Assembly (NCBI GenBank): GCA_030601755.1
Contig: JAUWBF010000023.1
Span: 1 to 44,145, forward strand
Source: Verrucomicrobiota bacterium
GTDB taxonomy: Bacteria > Verrucomicrobiota > Verrucomicrobiia > Opitutales > Opitutaceae
Reading direction: 5' to 3'
Length of the DNA stretch: 44,145 nt
Of this stretch, positions 35,091 to 44,145 are shown piece by piece. How positions within the stretch are numbered: position 1 is the stretch's first letter; each line of letters begins with the position of its first letter. Under the pieces are notes generated by a model that saw nothing but the letters and a program-made list of their open reading frames with translations, did not search any database and was not told the origin of the DNA. A program made the translations under genes and the position numbers.

Positions 35091-35121
35091 AAAAGCCGGG
35101 ACAACTCGAGGTCGTCCCGGC
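35091..35121 (-). terminator. Rho-independent terminator of ilvD
   Basis: On the minus strand GCCGGGAC pairs across an 11-base loop with GTCCCGGC (35095-35102 and 35114-35121), followed by TTTTTATTTT. It lies 16 bases past the ilvD stop and just before the ankyrin-protein start. Confidence 0.9.
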
Positions 35122-35136
35122 GGGGGGGGAGGTGGA

Positions 35137-36858
35137 TCAGAGATACTTGTCGGTCACGGCGCCTTCGGAGGCGGTGGCGACGAGCTTGGCGTATTTGGCC
35201 AGGACGCCGCGGGTTTCCTTCGGGGGGAGCGGCTTGTAGGCGGCCATGCGGGCGGCGTATTCGTCGTCGGGGATGAGCAGCGAGATGGTGTTCTTCACCG
35301 CGTCGATCTCGATGGTGTCGCCGGTCTTGACGATGCCGATGGGACCGCCCTTGGCGGCCTCGGGGGTGATGTGGCCGACATCGAAGCCGTGCGAACCACC
35401 CGAGAAACGGCCGTCGGTGATGAGGGCGACGTCCTTGATGAGACCGCGACCGGCGACGGCCGAGGTGGGGGAGAGCATCTCGCGCATGCCGGGACCGCCG
35501 ACGGGACCTTCGTTGCGGATGACGACGACGTCGCCCTTCACGATATCGCCGCGGAGGATGCCCTTGAGTGCGTCTTCCTCGCCTTCGTAGACCTTGGCGG
35601 TGCCCTTGAAGTAGAGACCTTCCTTGCCGGTGATCTTGCCGACCGCGCCGCCGGGGGCGAGGTTGCCGTGAAGCACGCGCAGGTGGGTGGTCTCCTTGAT
35701 GGGGTTGTCGAAGGGGCGGATGATGTCCTGCTCGGTTGGATACACGCCGTAGGGCTTCACGTCCTTGAGGGTCTCGGCGATGGTCTCGCCGGAGACGGTG
35801 AGGCAGTCGCCGTGGAGCATGCCGCGGTCGAGGAGCATCTTCATCATCGGGCGAATGCCGCCGATGCGAATGAGGTGGGCCATGCCGTATTTGCCGAAGG
35901 GCTTCACGTCGGCGAGGAGGGGAACCTTTTCACCGATGGTCTTGAAGTCCTCAAGGGACAGCTCGACGCCGGCGGAGTGAGCGATGGCGAGGAGGTGAAG
36001 GATGAGATTGGTCGAGCCGCCGAGTGCGAGACAGACGGTGATGGCGTTTTCGAAGGCCTTGCGGGTGAGAATATCGCGGGGCTTGATGCCGCTCTTGAGC
36101 ATGGCCATGACGGCGGCGCCGGCGCGTTCGCAGTCTTCGCGCTTCTCCTTGCCGATGGCGGTCTGGGCGGAGCTGTTGGGGAGCGACATGCCAAGGACCT
36201 CGATGGCGGAGGCCATGGTGTTGGCGGTATACATGCCGCCGCAGGAGCCGGGGCCGGGGATGGCCGAGGACTCGACCTCCTTCAGGCCCGCGTCGTCGAG
36301 CTCGCCCTTGGCGTGTTTGCCGACGGCTTCAAAAACGGAGACGATGTCGAGGGGCTTCTTCTGGTCGCAGTCGCCGGGGGTGAAGCCCGGGAGGATTGTG
36401 CCGCCGTAGATGAAGACCGCGGGGCGGTTGAGGCGGGCGATGGCGATCATCATGCCGGGCATGTTCTTGTCGCAGCCGCCGATGCAGACGAGGCCGTCGA
36501 AGCCCTCGGCCGCGGTGGCGGTCTCGACGGAGTCGGCGATGACATCGCGGGACACGAGCGAGTAGCGCATGCCCTGGGTGCCCATGCTGATGCCGTCGGT
36601 GACGGTGATGGTGTTGAAATAGACGGCCTTGCCGCCGGCGTTGTTGATGCCCTTTTGCGCGTGCTCGCTGAGGTCGCCGAGGTGGACGTTGCAGGGCGTC
36701 ATGTTGCTCGCGGCGGAGGCCACGGCGATCTGGGGCTTGTTGAAATCCTCGTCCTGAAAGCCGACCGCACGGAGCATGGAGCGGGCGGGAGCGCGGTCGT
36801 TGCCGTCAACGACGACGGAGGAGTGCGGACGGGGAACGGCGGAGTTCGATTGGCACAT
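35137..36858 (-). CDS. ilvD: Dihydroxyacid dehydratase IlvD
   Basis: IlvD dehydrates dihydroxy acids in valine, leucine and isoleucine synthesis, using an iron-sulphur cluster. The 573-residue product has the three cluster-associated cysteines: NMTPCN (Cys56), CIGGCDKNMPG (Cys129) and GPGSCGGMYTANTM (Cys206). The late TDGRFSGGSHGFDVGHITPEA block is intact. The start at 36858 (MCQSNSAVP) is favoured over an upstream methionine at 36906. It is divergent from scpB. Confidence 0.95.
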   Translation of the reverse strand: MCQSNSAVPRPHSSVVVDGNDRAPARSMLRAVGFQDEDFNKPQIAVASAASNMTPCNVHLGDLSEHAQKGINNAGGKAVYFNTITVTDGISMGTQGMRYSLVSRDVIADSVETATAAEGFDGLVCIGGCDKNMPGMMIAIARLNRPAVFIYGGTILPGFTPGDCDQKKPLDIVSVFEAVGKHAKGELDDAGLKEVESSAIPGPGSCGGMYTANTMASAIEVLGMSLPNSSAQTAIGKEKREDCERAGAAVMAMLKSGIKPRDILTRKAFENAITVCLALGGSTNLILHLLAIAHSAGVELSLEDFKTIGEKVPLLADVKPFGKYGMAHLIRIGGIRPMMKMLLDRGMLHGDCLTVSGETIAETLKDVKPYGVYPTEQDIIRPFDNPIKETTHLRVLHGNLAPGGAVGKITGKEGLYFKGTAKVYEGEEDALKGILRGDIVKGDVVVIRNEGPVGGPGMREMLSPTSAVAGRGLIKDVALITDGRFSGGSHGFDVGHITPEAAKGGPIGIVKTGDTIEIDAVKNTISLLIPDDEYAARMAAYKPLPPKETRGVLAKYAKLVATASEGAVTDKYL

Positions 36859-36977
36859 GGTCTTGGAAAGAGGGCGCAACAAACCAAGCCCCGACCGGCG
36901 CGGCAAGTCCCATGTCGGGGAGGTTTTCGGGATTGCTTGGCCTACCCGGCGCCTTTTCAGTGCGCAGTTTCCCCCGC

Positions 36978-37958
36978 ATGGCGTTCAATCTGAAACTTGT
37001 GCTCAAGTCGCTGCTCTTCTCGTCGAGCCAGCCGCTTTCCATCAAAGACATCCAAGCCGTCTTTGCGCGTTTTCACGACCAGACGCCGGCCGTCCAGACC
37101 GCCGACGATGCCGGGGAAGCCACCGAACAGCCCGCCGAAGAGGCGGCTCCGGTCGAGGCCGCCGCCGACACCACCGACGAACTCGCCCCCGAGCCCACCG
37201 ACGCCGACCTCTACGGCGACGTGCCCTCGCTGATCACCGCCACGCAGATCCGTGAGGCGATGGACGGGCTCGCGACCGAGTTGAAGGAGGCCAACGACAT
37301 CTACCTCCTTATCGAGGGCGCCAACGGCTACCGCCTCGTCACCCACCCGCGCTTCGCCCGCTGGATCCGTATCCTGCGCGACGAGCCGCCGCCGGTGAAA
37401 CTCTCCCAATCCGCGCTCGAGACCATGGCGATCATCGCCTACCGCCAGCCGGTCACGCGCTCCGAGATCGAGTCGATTCGCGGCGTCTCCGCCGAGGCCG
37501 GTCTGAACAAACTCCTCGAACGCGAACTGGTTTACATCGTCGGCCGCGCCGACCTGCCCGGTCGCCCACTGCAATACGGCACCACCGACAAGTTCCTCGA
37601 GTTCGTCGGCGTGAAGTCCCTCGTCGAACTGCCCGCCTCCGACGTGCTCTCGCCGCGCCAGATCGACGAGTGGCTCAATCAAGCCGCCAACGTCCGCCCG
37701 CCCGCCGACGCCGAGATGGGGCTGCCGCTGGAGGAAGGCGAGGGCGACTCGCCCAACCTGCAACCCGTCGAGATCGAACACGAGGAGCACGCCGCCGAGG
37801 AATCGCCGGTGTCCGCTCCTGACGACGAGGTAGTCGCCACCGCCGACGACGCCGAACTTCCCGAGCCCGCCCAGCCGCCCGCGTCCGACGTCAGCGCGCC
37901 CTCCGCCGACCACGCCGCCGACACCGACCCGGCCGCCCCTGAGCCCGAAAAATCCTGA
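36978..37958 (+). CDS. scpB: Segregation and condensation protein ScpB
   Basis: ScpB binds ScpA and SMC in the condensin complex that compacts the chromosome. The 326-residue product has the two winged-helix domains: LVLKSLLFSSSQPLSIKDI at the N-terminus, then YRLVTHPRFARWIRILR, LSQSALETMAIIAYRQPVTR and IRGVSAEAGLNKLLERELV. Two long acidic low-complexity parts are added: an insert at about residues 38-78 in the first domain and a tail of about 80 residues after EWLNQ. scpA is not adjacent. pheA starts three bases after the stop. Confidence 0.92.
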   Translation: MAFNLKLVLKSLLFSSSQPLSIKDIQAVFARFHDQTPAVQTADDAGEATEQPAEEAAPVEAAADTTDELAPEPTDADLYGDVPSLITATQIREAMDGLATELKEANDIYLLIEGANGYRLVTHPRFARWIRILRDEPPPVKLSQSALETMAIIAYRQPVTRSEIESIRGVSAEAGLNKLLERELVYIVGRADLPGRPLQYGTTDKFLEFVGVKSLVELPASDVLSPRQIDEWLNQAANVRPPADAEMGLPLEEGEGDSPNLQPVEIEHEEHAAEESPVSAPDDEVVATADDAELPEPAQPPASDVSAPSADHAADTDPAAPEPEKS

Positions 37959-37961
37959 TCC

Positions 37962-39047
37962 ATGGACGACGCCCTTCAACCCATCCGCGAAAACATCGAC
38001 CGCCTCGACCGCGAACTCGTCCGCCTGCTCAACGAGCGTCTCACCCAGGCCGCCGAGATCGGCCGCATCAAGCGCAGCGTCGGCGGCGACATCTACGTGC
38101 CCGAGCGCGAGGACGCGGTGTTCCGCAAGGTCATCGCGCTCAACCAAGGCCCGATCAAAAACGAGGCCCTCCAGGCCATCTACCGCGAGATCATGTCCGC
38201 GGCCATCGCCCTCGAAAAACCGTTGCTCATCGCCTACCTCGGCCCCGAGGCGTCCTACACCCACTCGGCCGCGATCAAGAAGTTCGGTGCCAGCGTCGAC
38301 TACCACGCGATGGCGACCATCGGCGACATCTTCACCGCCGTCGAAAAAGGCGAGGCCGACTACGCCGTCATCCCGATCGAGAACTCCACCGAGGGCAGCG
38401 TGCGCGAGGCCCTGGACAACTTCGTCGAGAGCGACCTCAAGATCGTCGCCCAGCTCTACCTCGACATCAGCCACTCGCTCATCAGCAGCGAGCCGCTCGA
38501 GAAGATCGAACGCGTCTACTCCAAGGACCAGGCCCTCGCCCAGTGCCGCCACTGGCTCCAGCGCCACCTGCCGCACGCGCAGCTCATCGACGCGCCCAGC
38601 ACCACTCGCGCCGTGCAGATCGCCAAGGAGACCGCCGGCGCCGCCGCCGTCGCCGGGGAACTGGCCGCGCAGCACTACGGCATGCCCGTCGTCGTGCGCA
38701 ACATCCAGGACAAGTCCGACAACACCACCCGCTTCTTCGTCATCGGCAAGCGCCCCTCCGGCTCCGTCGGCAACGGCCGCGATATGTCGAGCCTGCTCAT
38801 CTCGCTCGGCGACGAGGCCTCCGCGCACTCCGGCTCGCTGCTCAAGATGCTCATGCCCCTCGCCGAGCGCGGCATCAACCTCACCAAGATCGAGTCGCGC
38901 CCCAGCAAGAAACGCCCCTGGGACTACTACTTCTTCGTCGACGTCACCGGCCACTACAACGACGCCGCCATGCAGCAGACCATCGCCGAGCTGCGCAAGT
39001 TCTGCCCCATGGTGAAGTGGCTCGGCAGCTACCCGGCGGTGATCTGA
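37962..39047 (+). CDS. pheA: Bifunctional chorismate mutase/prephenate dehydratase
   Basis: The enzyme turns chorismate into prephenate and then phenylpyruvate for phenylalanine synthesis. In the 361-residue product, residues about 1-90 are the AroQ-type mutase (IDRLDRELVRLLNERLTQA, VPEREDAVF). Residues about 92-270 are prephenate dehydratase (AYLGPEASYTHSAAIKKFG, IPIENSTEGSV, NTTRFFVIG). The C-terminal ACT domain carries the phenylalanine-binding motif ESRPSKKRPWDY, so feedback inhibition by Phe is expected. Confidence 0.96.
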   Translation: MDDALQPIRENIDRLDRELVRLLNERLTQAAEIGRIKRSVGGDIYVPEREDAVFRKVIALNQGPIKNEALQAIYREIMSAAIALEKPLLIAYLGPEASYTHSAAIKKFGASVDYHAMATIGDIFTAVEKGEADYAVIPIENSTEGSVREALDNFVESDLKIVAQLYLDISHSLISSEPLEKIERVYSKDQALAQCRHWLQRHLPHAQLIDAPSTTRAVQIAKETAGAAAVAGELAAQHYGMPVVVRNIQDKSDNTTRFFVIGKRPSGSVGNGRDMSSLLISLGDEASAHSGSLLKMLMPLAERGINLTKIESRPSKKRPWDYYFFVDVTGHYNDAAMQQTIAELRKFCPMVKWLGSYPAVI

Positions 39048-39103
39048 GGAGCCTTTGCGCCGCGCGGGGTTGAAACCCGGGCGCGGACGGGCTTGCTGAA
39101 GGC

Positions 39104-40120
39104 ATGTCCAACGCACCCCTTCGCATCGGCTTCATCGGCGCGGGCGGCAACACCCGCCTGCGGCACCTGCCGGAATTCGCCGCGATCCCCGGCGTCGAGC
39201 TGACCGCCGTCGCCAACCGCAGCGCCGCCTCCTCGGAGGCCGTCGCGCGCGAGTTCCGTATCCGACGCGTCGATACCGACTGGCGCGCCGTCGTCGGCGC
39301 GCCGGACATCGATGCCGTCTGCATCGGCACCTGGCCGTATCTGCACGCGGAGATCACCATCGCCGCGCTCGCGGCGGGCAAACACGTGCTGACCGAGGCG
39401 CGCATGGCGCGGAACGCCGCCGAGGCCGAGGCCATGCTGGCGGCCTCGCGCGCGGCCCCGTCGCTGGTCGCGCAGATCGTGCCCGCGCCGTTCACGTTCA
39501 ACTTCGACGCGGAGATCCGCCGCCGCCTCGACGCCGGCGAACTCGGCGAACTGAGCGAGGTCGAGGTCGTGCACACGCACGGCGCGTTGGCCGATGCGGC
39601 GGCCCCGATCACTTGGCGGCAGCGCGCCGATCTCAGCGGGCACAACCTCATGACGCTCGGCATCCACTACGAGGCCCTGCTGCGCTGGCTCGACGACGAC
39701 GCGGAGGTGCTCGCCGCGCGCGGGACGATCTACACGCCCGAGCGACCCGATGCGAACGGCGTGATGCGGCGGGTCGATATCCCGGACAGCGCCGACGTGC
39801 TCGGGCGTTTTCCGCGCACCGGCGCGAGCCTGCGCATGCATCTGAGCGGCGTGGAAACGACGCGTCCGCGCAACGAGATCCGGCTCAATGGCACGCTCGC
39901 CGGCCTGCGGCTCGATCTCTCGACGGGCACGCTGTGGCACACGCCGCGCGGTGGCTCCGAGCAACCCGTGCCGGTGGCGTCGACCGGCGACGGCTGGCGC
40001 GTGGAGGCGGACTTCGTCGCGTCGATCCGCGAGGGCCGACCGGTCACGTTGACCGATTTCGAAACCGGTCTGCGCTACATGCGTTTCACCGACGCGGTCT
40101 GGGCGGCGTTGTCGGCGTGA
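39104..40120 (+). CDS. Gfo/Idh/MocA-family oxidoreductase-like protein
   Basis: The 338-residue product has the NAD(P)-binding Rossmann start IGFIGAGGNTRLRHLPEF and the C-terminal alpha/beta domain of the family, with a His in LMTLGIHYEALLRWL. The EKP motif that carries the usual catalytic lysine is EAR here (residues 98-100, within VLTEARMARN). The protein may therefore bind a sugar or cofactor without normal dehydrogenase activity, or use a different residue. No sugar-metabolism genes are nearby to suggest a substrate. Confidence 0.82.
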   Translation: MSNAPLRIGFIGAGGNTRLRHLPEFAAIPGVELTAVANRSAASSEAVAREFRIRRVDTDWRAVVGAPDIDAVCIGTWPYLHAEITIAALAAGKHVLTEARMARNAAEAEAMLAASRAAPSLVAQIVPAPFTFNFDAEIRRRLDAGELGELSEVEVVHTHGALADAAAPITWRQRADLSGHNLMTLGIHYEALLRWLDDDAEVLAARGTIYTPERPDANGVMRRVDIPDSADVLGRFPRTGASLRMHLSGVETTRPRNEIRLNGTLAGLRLDLSTGTLWHTPRGGSEQPVPVASTGDGWRVEADFVASIREGRPVTLTDFETGLRYMRFTDAVWAALSA

Positions 40121-40121
40121 A

Positions 40122-40154
40122 CCCGTGGCACAGGCAATTTGCCTGTGCCACGGG
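40122..40154. repeat. Palindromic repeat after the Gfo/Idh/MocA gene
   Basis: A 16-bp perfect stem with one central base (left arm CCCGTGGCACAGGCAA, 40122-40137). It starts directly after the stop codon. A related hairpin lies at 40393. Confidence 0.88.
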
Positions 40155-40216
40155 GTGTGCGCGCGTGGAAGGTGACGTGTGGAGGCGTTTCGGGGTCGCG
40201 GGTGGGGAGCGGGGCA

Positions 40217-40325
40217 GACGCGGCCCGGAGGTCCGCGTCCACCTGGGGCGGAGCGCCTGCGAGCAGGCGGCCTACTCGGACTGGGTGAACCGTCGACGGG
40301 TGGACGCGGGCCTCCGGACCGCGTC
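40217..40325. repeat. Long inverted repeat with inner hairpin
   Basis: Two 27-base arms (40217-40243 and 40299-40325, core GGAGGTCCGCGTCCACC) match in 25 positions. Between them is a shorter hairpin with GCCTGCGAGCAGGC. The region 40180-40216 is partly repeated at 40355-40390 (shared core TCGCGGGTGGG), so the gap 40121-40431 is a mosaic of repeats with no gene visible. Confidence 0.8.
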
Positions 40326-40392
40326 TTGGGGGGCAAGGTTGAGCGCGACGTCACGAGGTGTTTCGGAGTCGCGGGTGGGAAGGCGGGGCCAT

Positions 40393-40413
40393 GCACAGGC
40401 AGGATGCCTGTGC
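40393..40413. repeat. Short hairpin repeat
   Basis: GCACAGGCA (40393-40401) pairs with TGCCTGTGC (40405-40413) around GGA. It is the same family as 40122-40154 and lies 18 bases past the stop of the coiled-coil gene that reads toward it. Confidence 0.75.
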
Positions 40414-40431
40414 CACGGACGGCCGTCGCGC

Positions 40432-41361
40432 TCAGCCGTTGTCGTGGCGCTCGAGCATGCGCTCGGTTTCGGCGAGGATCTGTTCGCTCTGCGCGGGATT
40501 GAATTCGTTGATGGCGCGTGAACGCAGCAGGTCCCAGGCGGCGTCGATGTAGCTGTTGATGTCGCCGCCGGCGGCTCGCACCGCGGCCTGCATGCCCTGT
40601 TGGCGAACGGCGGGCAAAAACTCGGCGGCGGTCTGCTTGAAACGCGTGACAAAGCGGGCGAGCAGGTCGCGCGAGTTGATGTCGTCGATCATGGCGATGC
40701 GCGCGACATTGGTCTCGCAGCGCAGCGCCGGCGGCTCGGGCAGGGGCTGCTTGTGGCTGTCGGCGCGCTGGCGCAGGGAGATCTGGGTGAAAAACTGCAG
40801 GTCGGCGTCGACGCGCGCCCCGTGCACGCGGGCGGTCTTGACCAGGTCGATGATGTGCAGCTGGCCGGCGATGCGCTGTTCCTTTTGTAGGGCCGCGACC
40901 GCCGCGTTGAGCCGGTCGGCCATCTCGGCGAAGGCCGCGCAGTGGGCGGCGAAGCGATCCGCCATGCGGTTCCAGTCACCGGGAAAGCGGTTTCGACTCA
41001 GGCCGAGCAGGTAGGCGCTGTTGTCGCCGGAGAGGTGGCGCTCGATCTCCTCGACGATCCACTCGTGCAGGCGCGGCAGCAGCTCGTCGATCTTGGCCAG
41101 GCCGGCCTCGAGCGCCTGCACGGTCTGGCGGGTCTCCTCGAGCTTTTTGGAAAACTCTTCGCGCACCGACTTGCGCTGCAAAAACATGAAGGGCGGCCGG
41201 GTGCTTTCGACCTCCTGCTTTTGAGTGTGAAACTCGTGCAGGGCGTCCTCGACCTGCTGGCGGCTGGAGATGAGGCAGGCTTCGCGACGCAACAGGTCCT
41301 TCAAACGCGGCGGAATGCGCGTATAGTCGAGAAGCGTAGCCTCGGCCGAGCCCGGTTGCAT
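40432..41361 (-). CDS. Helical protein of unknown function
   Basis: The 309-residue product has no signal peptide or membrane segment and looks all-helical. Strong heptad-like stretches lie at about residues 28-55 and 65-110. I recognise no family. A phrase near the N-terminus (RPPFMFLQRKSVREEF) and the C-terminal repeat-like RSRAINEFNPAQSEQILAETE are the most distinctive parts. It stands between a repeat cluster and hemL on the same strand; the 84-base gap to hemL shows no terminator. Confidence 0.7.
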   Translation of the reverse strand: MQPGSAEATLLDYTRIPPRLKDLLRREACLISSRQQVEDALHEFHTQKQEVESTRPPFMFLQRKSVREEFSKKLEETRQTVQALEAGLAKIDELLPRLHEWIVEEIERHLSGDNSAYLLGLSRNRFPGDWNRMADRFAAHCAAFAEMADRLNAAVAALQKEQRIAGQLHIIDLVKTARVHGARVDADLQFFTQISLRQRADSHKQPLPEPPALRCETNVARIAMIDDINSRDLLARFVTRFKQTAAEFLPAVRQQGMQAAVRAAGGDINSYIDAAWDLLRSRAINEFNPAQSEQILAETERMLERHDNG

Positions 41362-41445
41362 GACGCTGGCATAACGGCCGGCCTCGGCTTCACAAGATAT
41401 TTACACGCGCGCAACCGCCTTGGCGGACGGAGGTTTCGTGATCGT

Positions 41446-42723
<1,278 letters not shown>

Positions 42724-42811
42724 GGACGAAAGGAGGACGGGTGGTCTTTCAACAAGGCACGCCGAGGGGCGCGGGGTCAGCCAAAATTTGCGCGACCGAG
42801 CACCGGCTGTT

Positions 42812-43548
42812 TCAAACCGCCTTCACCATCATCCAGATCGCCAGCGCCATCATCAGCAGGTTTTCGCTCAGCGACAGGAAGCCCAGCGGCACGTTGCTGC
42901 CGCCGCCGACGCATGCGCACTTGAGGTCGCGCTTTCGACATAGACGGCTTTGAAGACCGATATAGCGCCCACCGTGCTCACGAACAATGCCGCGGGCGCC
43001 GCCACCCAGGTGAGCAGCCCTGCGATCATGAGCACGCCCGCGCCGGCCTCGACGAAGGGATAGACGCGCGAATAGGGCACGTAGCGACGCGCGATCAGGT
43101 CGTATTGCACGAAGCCGGTGGCAAACGAAAGCAGGTCCTGAAGCTTGAGGATGCCGAGCACGCACATGCTGAACGCCACGAACAACTCGAGCACGCGCAC
43201 GATCCGCAGCGCCCCGATTTCCGCGAGACAGGCGGCGAGTGCCATCGCGAACGCGACGGCGAACACGGCGACGACGGGCTGATAGGTGGTGCCCTGTTTC
43301 GGGTCCGGCCCCAAGCCAAGGTGTTCGCGCAAGTCGTCGTAGCCGCCGAGATGCTCGCCGTTGATGAAAATCTGCGGGGTCTCGTCGACGCCGTTGGCCT
43401 CCTTGTAGGCTTGGTTGGCCTGCTCGGTCTCGAGGTGGTGATCCTCGACGTCGTAGCCGTTGCGCCGGAGCAGGTCCTTCGCCTTGACGCCCCATGGACA
43501 CAGGTGGTCGGGAGTGACCATTCGGTGGATGGTTGCTGACTTTTTCAT
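42812..43548 (-). pseudogene. Glutaredoxin-MauE/DoxX fusion, frameshifted
   Basis: Residues about 1-80 are a glutaredoxin with a single active-site cysteine (HLCPWGVKAKDLL, Cys17) and ETPQIFINGEHLGGYDDL. Four membrane helices of the MauE/DoxX type follow. In the starting frame the protein reads VFKAVYVES, then nonsense to a stop at 42868. In the neighbouring frame the expected ending appears: RDLKCACVGGGSNVPLGF, then SLSENLLMMALAIWMM, to a stop at 42812. One missing (or two extra) bases near 42928-42938 explain this. It may be a sequencing error, a recent mutation or recoding. The intact protein would be about 245 residues. Confidence 0.8.
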
Positions 43549-43723
43549 GATGCGATGGCCTGCACGCCCCGTTCCCATGCCCGACGCGGGAGACGGCGTC
43601 CGGGCGTGCGGCGATTGCCCTGAACATACGCGCGGTTCGGCGTCGGCCAAACGGGAGTCGGCTTTTGTTTTACCTAAGCCGTCATGGTGAAACGGCCCGA
43701 GGCGAAGGTGCGCGGGCGATGCG

Positions 43724-43945
43724 TCAGGCGCGCTTTAACTCGACGTAGAGCGCCTCGACCTTGGTGCGGGCCCACGGGGTTTTACGTAGAAAGGTGAGGC
43801 TGGATTTGATGCTGGGATCGAACTGAAAACAGCGCACGGGCACGCGGTCGGCCAGGCCGTCCCAGCCGTGGTGTTCGACGAGTTCGGTGAGCAGCTTTTC
43901 CAAGGTGACGCCGTGCAGCGGGTCGTTGGCGGAGTGTTCGCGCAT
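43724..43945 (-). CDS. VF530-family (DUF2132) small protein
   Basis: The 73-residue product matches the VF530/DUF2132 family almost end to end: [38 protein letters not shown], then [16 protein letters not shown] structure is known for the Vibrio fischeri member; the role is uncertain, with DNA binding proposed. The start at 43945 is set by family length. A weak GGGAG lies too close to the ATG to serve as a normal ribosome site. Confidence 0.9.
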   Translation of the reverse strand: MREHSANDPLHGVTLEKLLTELVEHHGWDGLADRVPVRCFQFDPSIKSSLTFLRKTPWARTKVEALYVELKRA

Positions 43946-43981
43946 GGCTCCCGTGTTTGCCCGCAAAGCAGGCGTGCGGAC

Positions 43982-44010
43982 ACAAAAAAAGGCGTCGCAT
44001 TGGCGACGCC
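43982..44010 (-). terminator. Minus-strand terminator for a gene beyond the right edge
   Basis: GGCGTCGC (43991-43998) pairs with GCGACGCC (44003-44010) around four bases. On the minus strand the stem is followed by a T-run (43984-43990). It lies upstream of the VF530 gene, so it would end a minus-strand transcript entering from the right of the window. Confidence 0.75.
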
Positions 44011-44016
44011 CTTTGT

Positions 44017-44056
44017 CCGGACCGTTTGTCACTTATTAAGTGACAAACCGGTCCGG
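44017..44056. repeat. Third copy of the 23-bp palindrome within a larger hairpin
   Basis: Positions 44025-44047 match copy 1 at 2701 exactly (arm TTTGTCACTT, centre ATT, complementary arm). Here the flanks CCGGACC and GGTCCGG extend it to an almost perfect palindrome of 40 bases, with one extra G on the right. It lies outside genes, between the terminator at 43982 and the REP-like element at 44078. Confidence 0.9.
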
Positions 44057-44077
44057 CGGCGGTGAAGGGGACTGGGG

Positions 44078-44145
44078 AAGGAGAACGGACATTCCTGTCC
44101 GTTCGCGTCGGTGGGGGGGGCGGGGCGGTTGCGGAACGGACAGGA
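44078..44145. repeat. REP-like inverted repeat, cut by window edge
   Basis: The left arm (44078-44104, AACGGACATTCCTGTCCGTT core) is a variant of the family at 19057. The start of the right arm (AACGGACAGGA) is visible at 44135-44145 and runs off the window. Confidence 0.75.

Noticed and set aside
35081-35104. TTG start for the ankyrin protein
   Set aside because: It lies inside the ilvD terminator hairpin, and the ATG at 35080 begins a good signal peptide.
39048-39103. A terminator after pheA (GGGTTGAAACCC)
   Set aside because: The stem is short and no T-run follows.
42868-42935. Programmed frameshifting in the glutaredoxin-MauE gene
   Set aside because: No slippery heptamer or downstream pseudoknot was evident at GTCGAAAGCGCG; a simple indel is the more economical reading, though not proven.

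Overview
The window looks like chromosome of a high-GC Gram-negative bacterium. Lipid A genes (lpxC, lpxA) and an outer-membrane TolC-type protein indicate a diderm. The LpxC-FabZ fusion, the gene content and the abundance of small palindromic repeats suggest Verrucomicrobiota, probably Opitutaceae. This assignment is inference, because there is no rRNA here to confirm it. No tRNA, rRNA, CRISPR array, prophage or insertion sequence was recognised.

Layout. Positions 1-5839 (+) hold a thiamine operon: the 3' half of a TPP riboswitch, thiC, thiS, a TenI/ThiE-like gene, thiE, thiG and thiH. 5840-13704 (-) is a run of argS, a GYF-domain membrane protein, a YihY-type membrane protein, a PpiD/SurA-like chaperone, an FmdB-type zinc ribbon and a TolC-family protein. 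13868-16012 (+) holds a divergent thymidine phosphorylase homologue and beta-carbonic anhydrase. efp (-) faces away from lpxC-fabZ and lpxA (+). 19164-24896 holds a polyprenyl synthase (-), three envelope genes (+), and a DUF1275 protein with a tandem creatininase-family protein (-). 24996-28248 (+) is a light-repair cluster: CPD photolyase, an iron-sulphur (6-4) photolyase and a DUF2256 protein. 28410-33602 (-) holds peroxiredoxin, rsmI-ppx, a coiled-coil protein with a small lipoprotein, and pgi. 33824-36858 (-) holds a zinc-ribbon protein, an ankyrin protein and ilvD. 36978-40120 (+) holds scpB, pheA and a Gfo/Idh/MocA-type protein. 40432-43945 (-) holds a coiled-coil protein, hemL, a frameshifted glutaredoxin-MauE fusion and a VF530-family protein.

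Most of this is housekeeping. The most unusual signal is a dense set of unrelated palindromic repeats. In the thi operon almost every gene junction carries a different family, and some are translated. A 23-bp palindrome occurs twice in frame inside the ThiE-like gene and again at 44025. A second family forms the C-terminus of ThiE, a third contains the thiG stop codon, and a fourth encodes the tail of the DUF2256 protein.

Other points worth following up are the near absence of Shine-Dalgarno motifs, an EF-P with Asn at the usual modified Lys position, a thymidine phosphorylase homologue with altered phosphate-site residues, a two-domain creatininase with one degenerate half, and a frameshift in the glutaredoxin-MauE gene.
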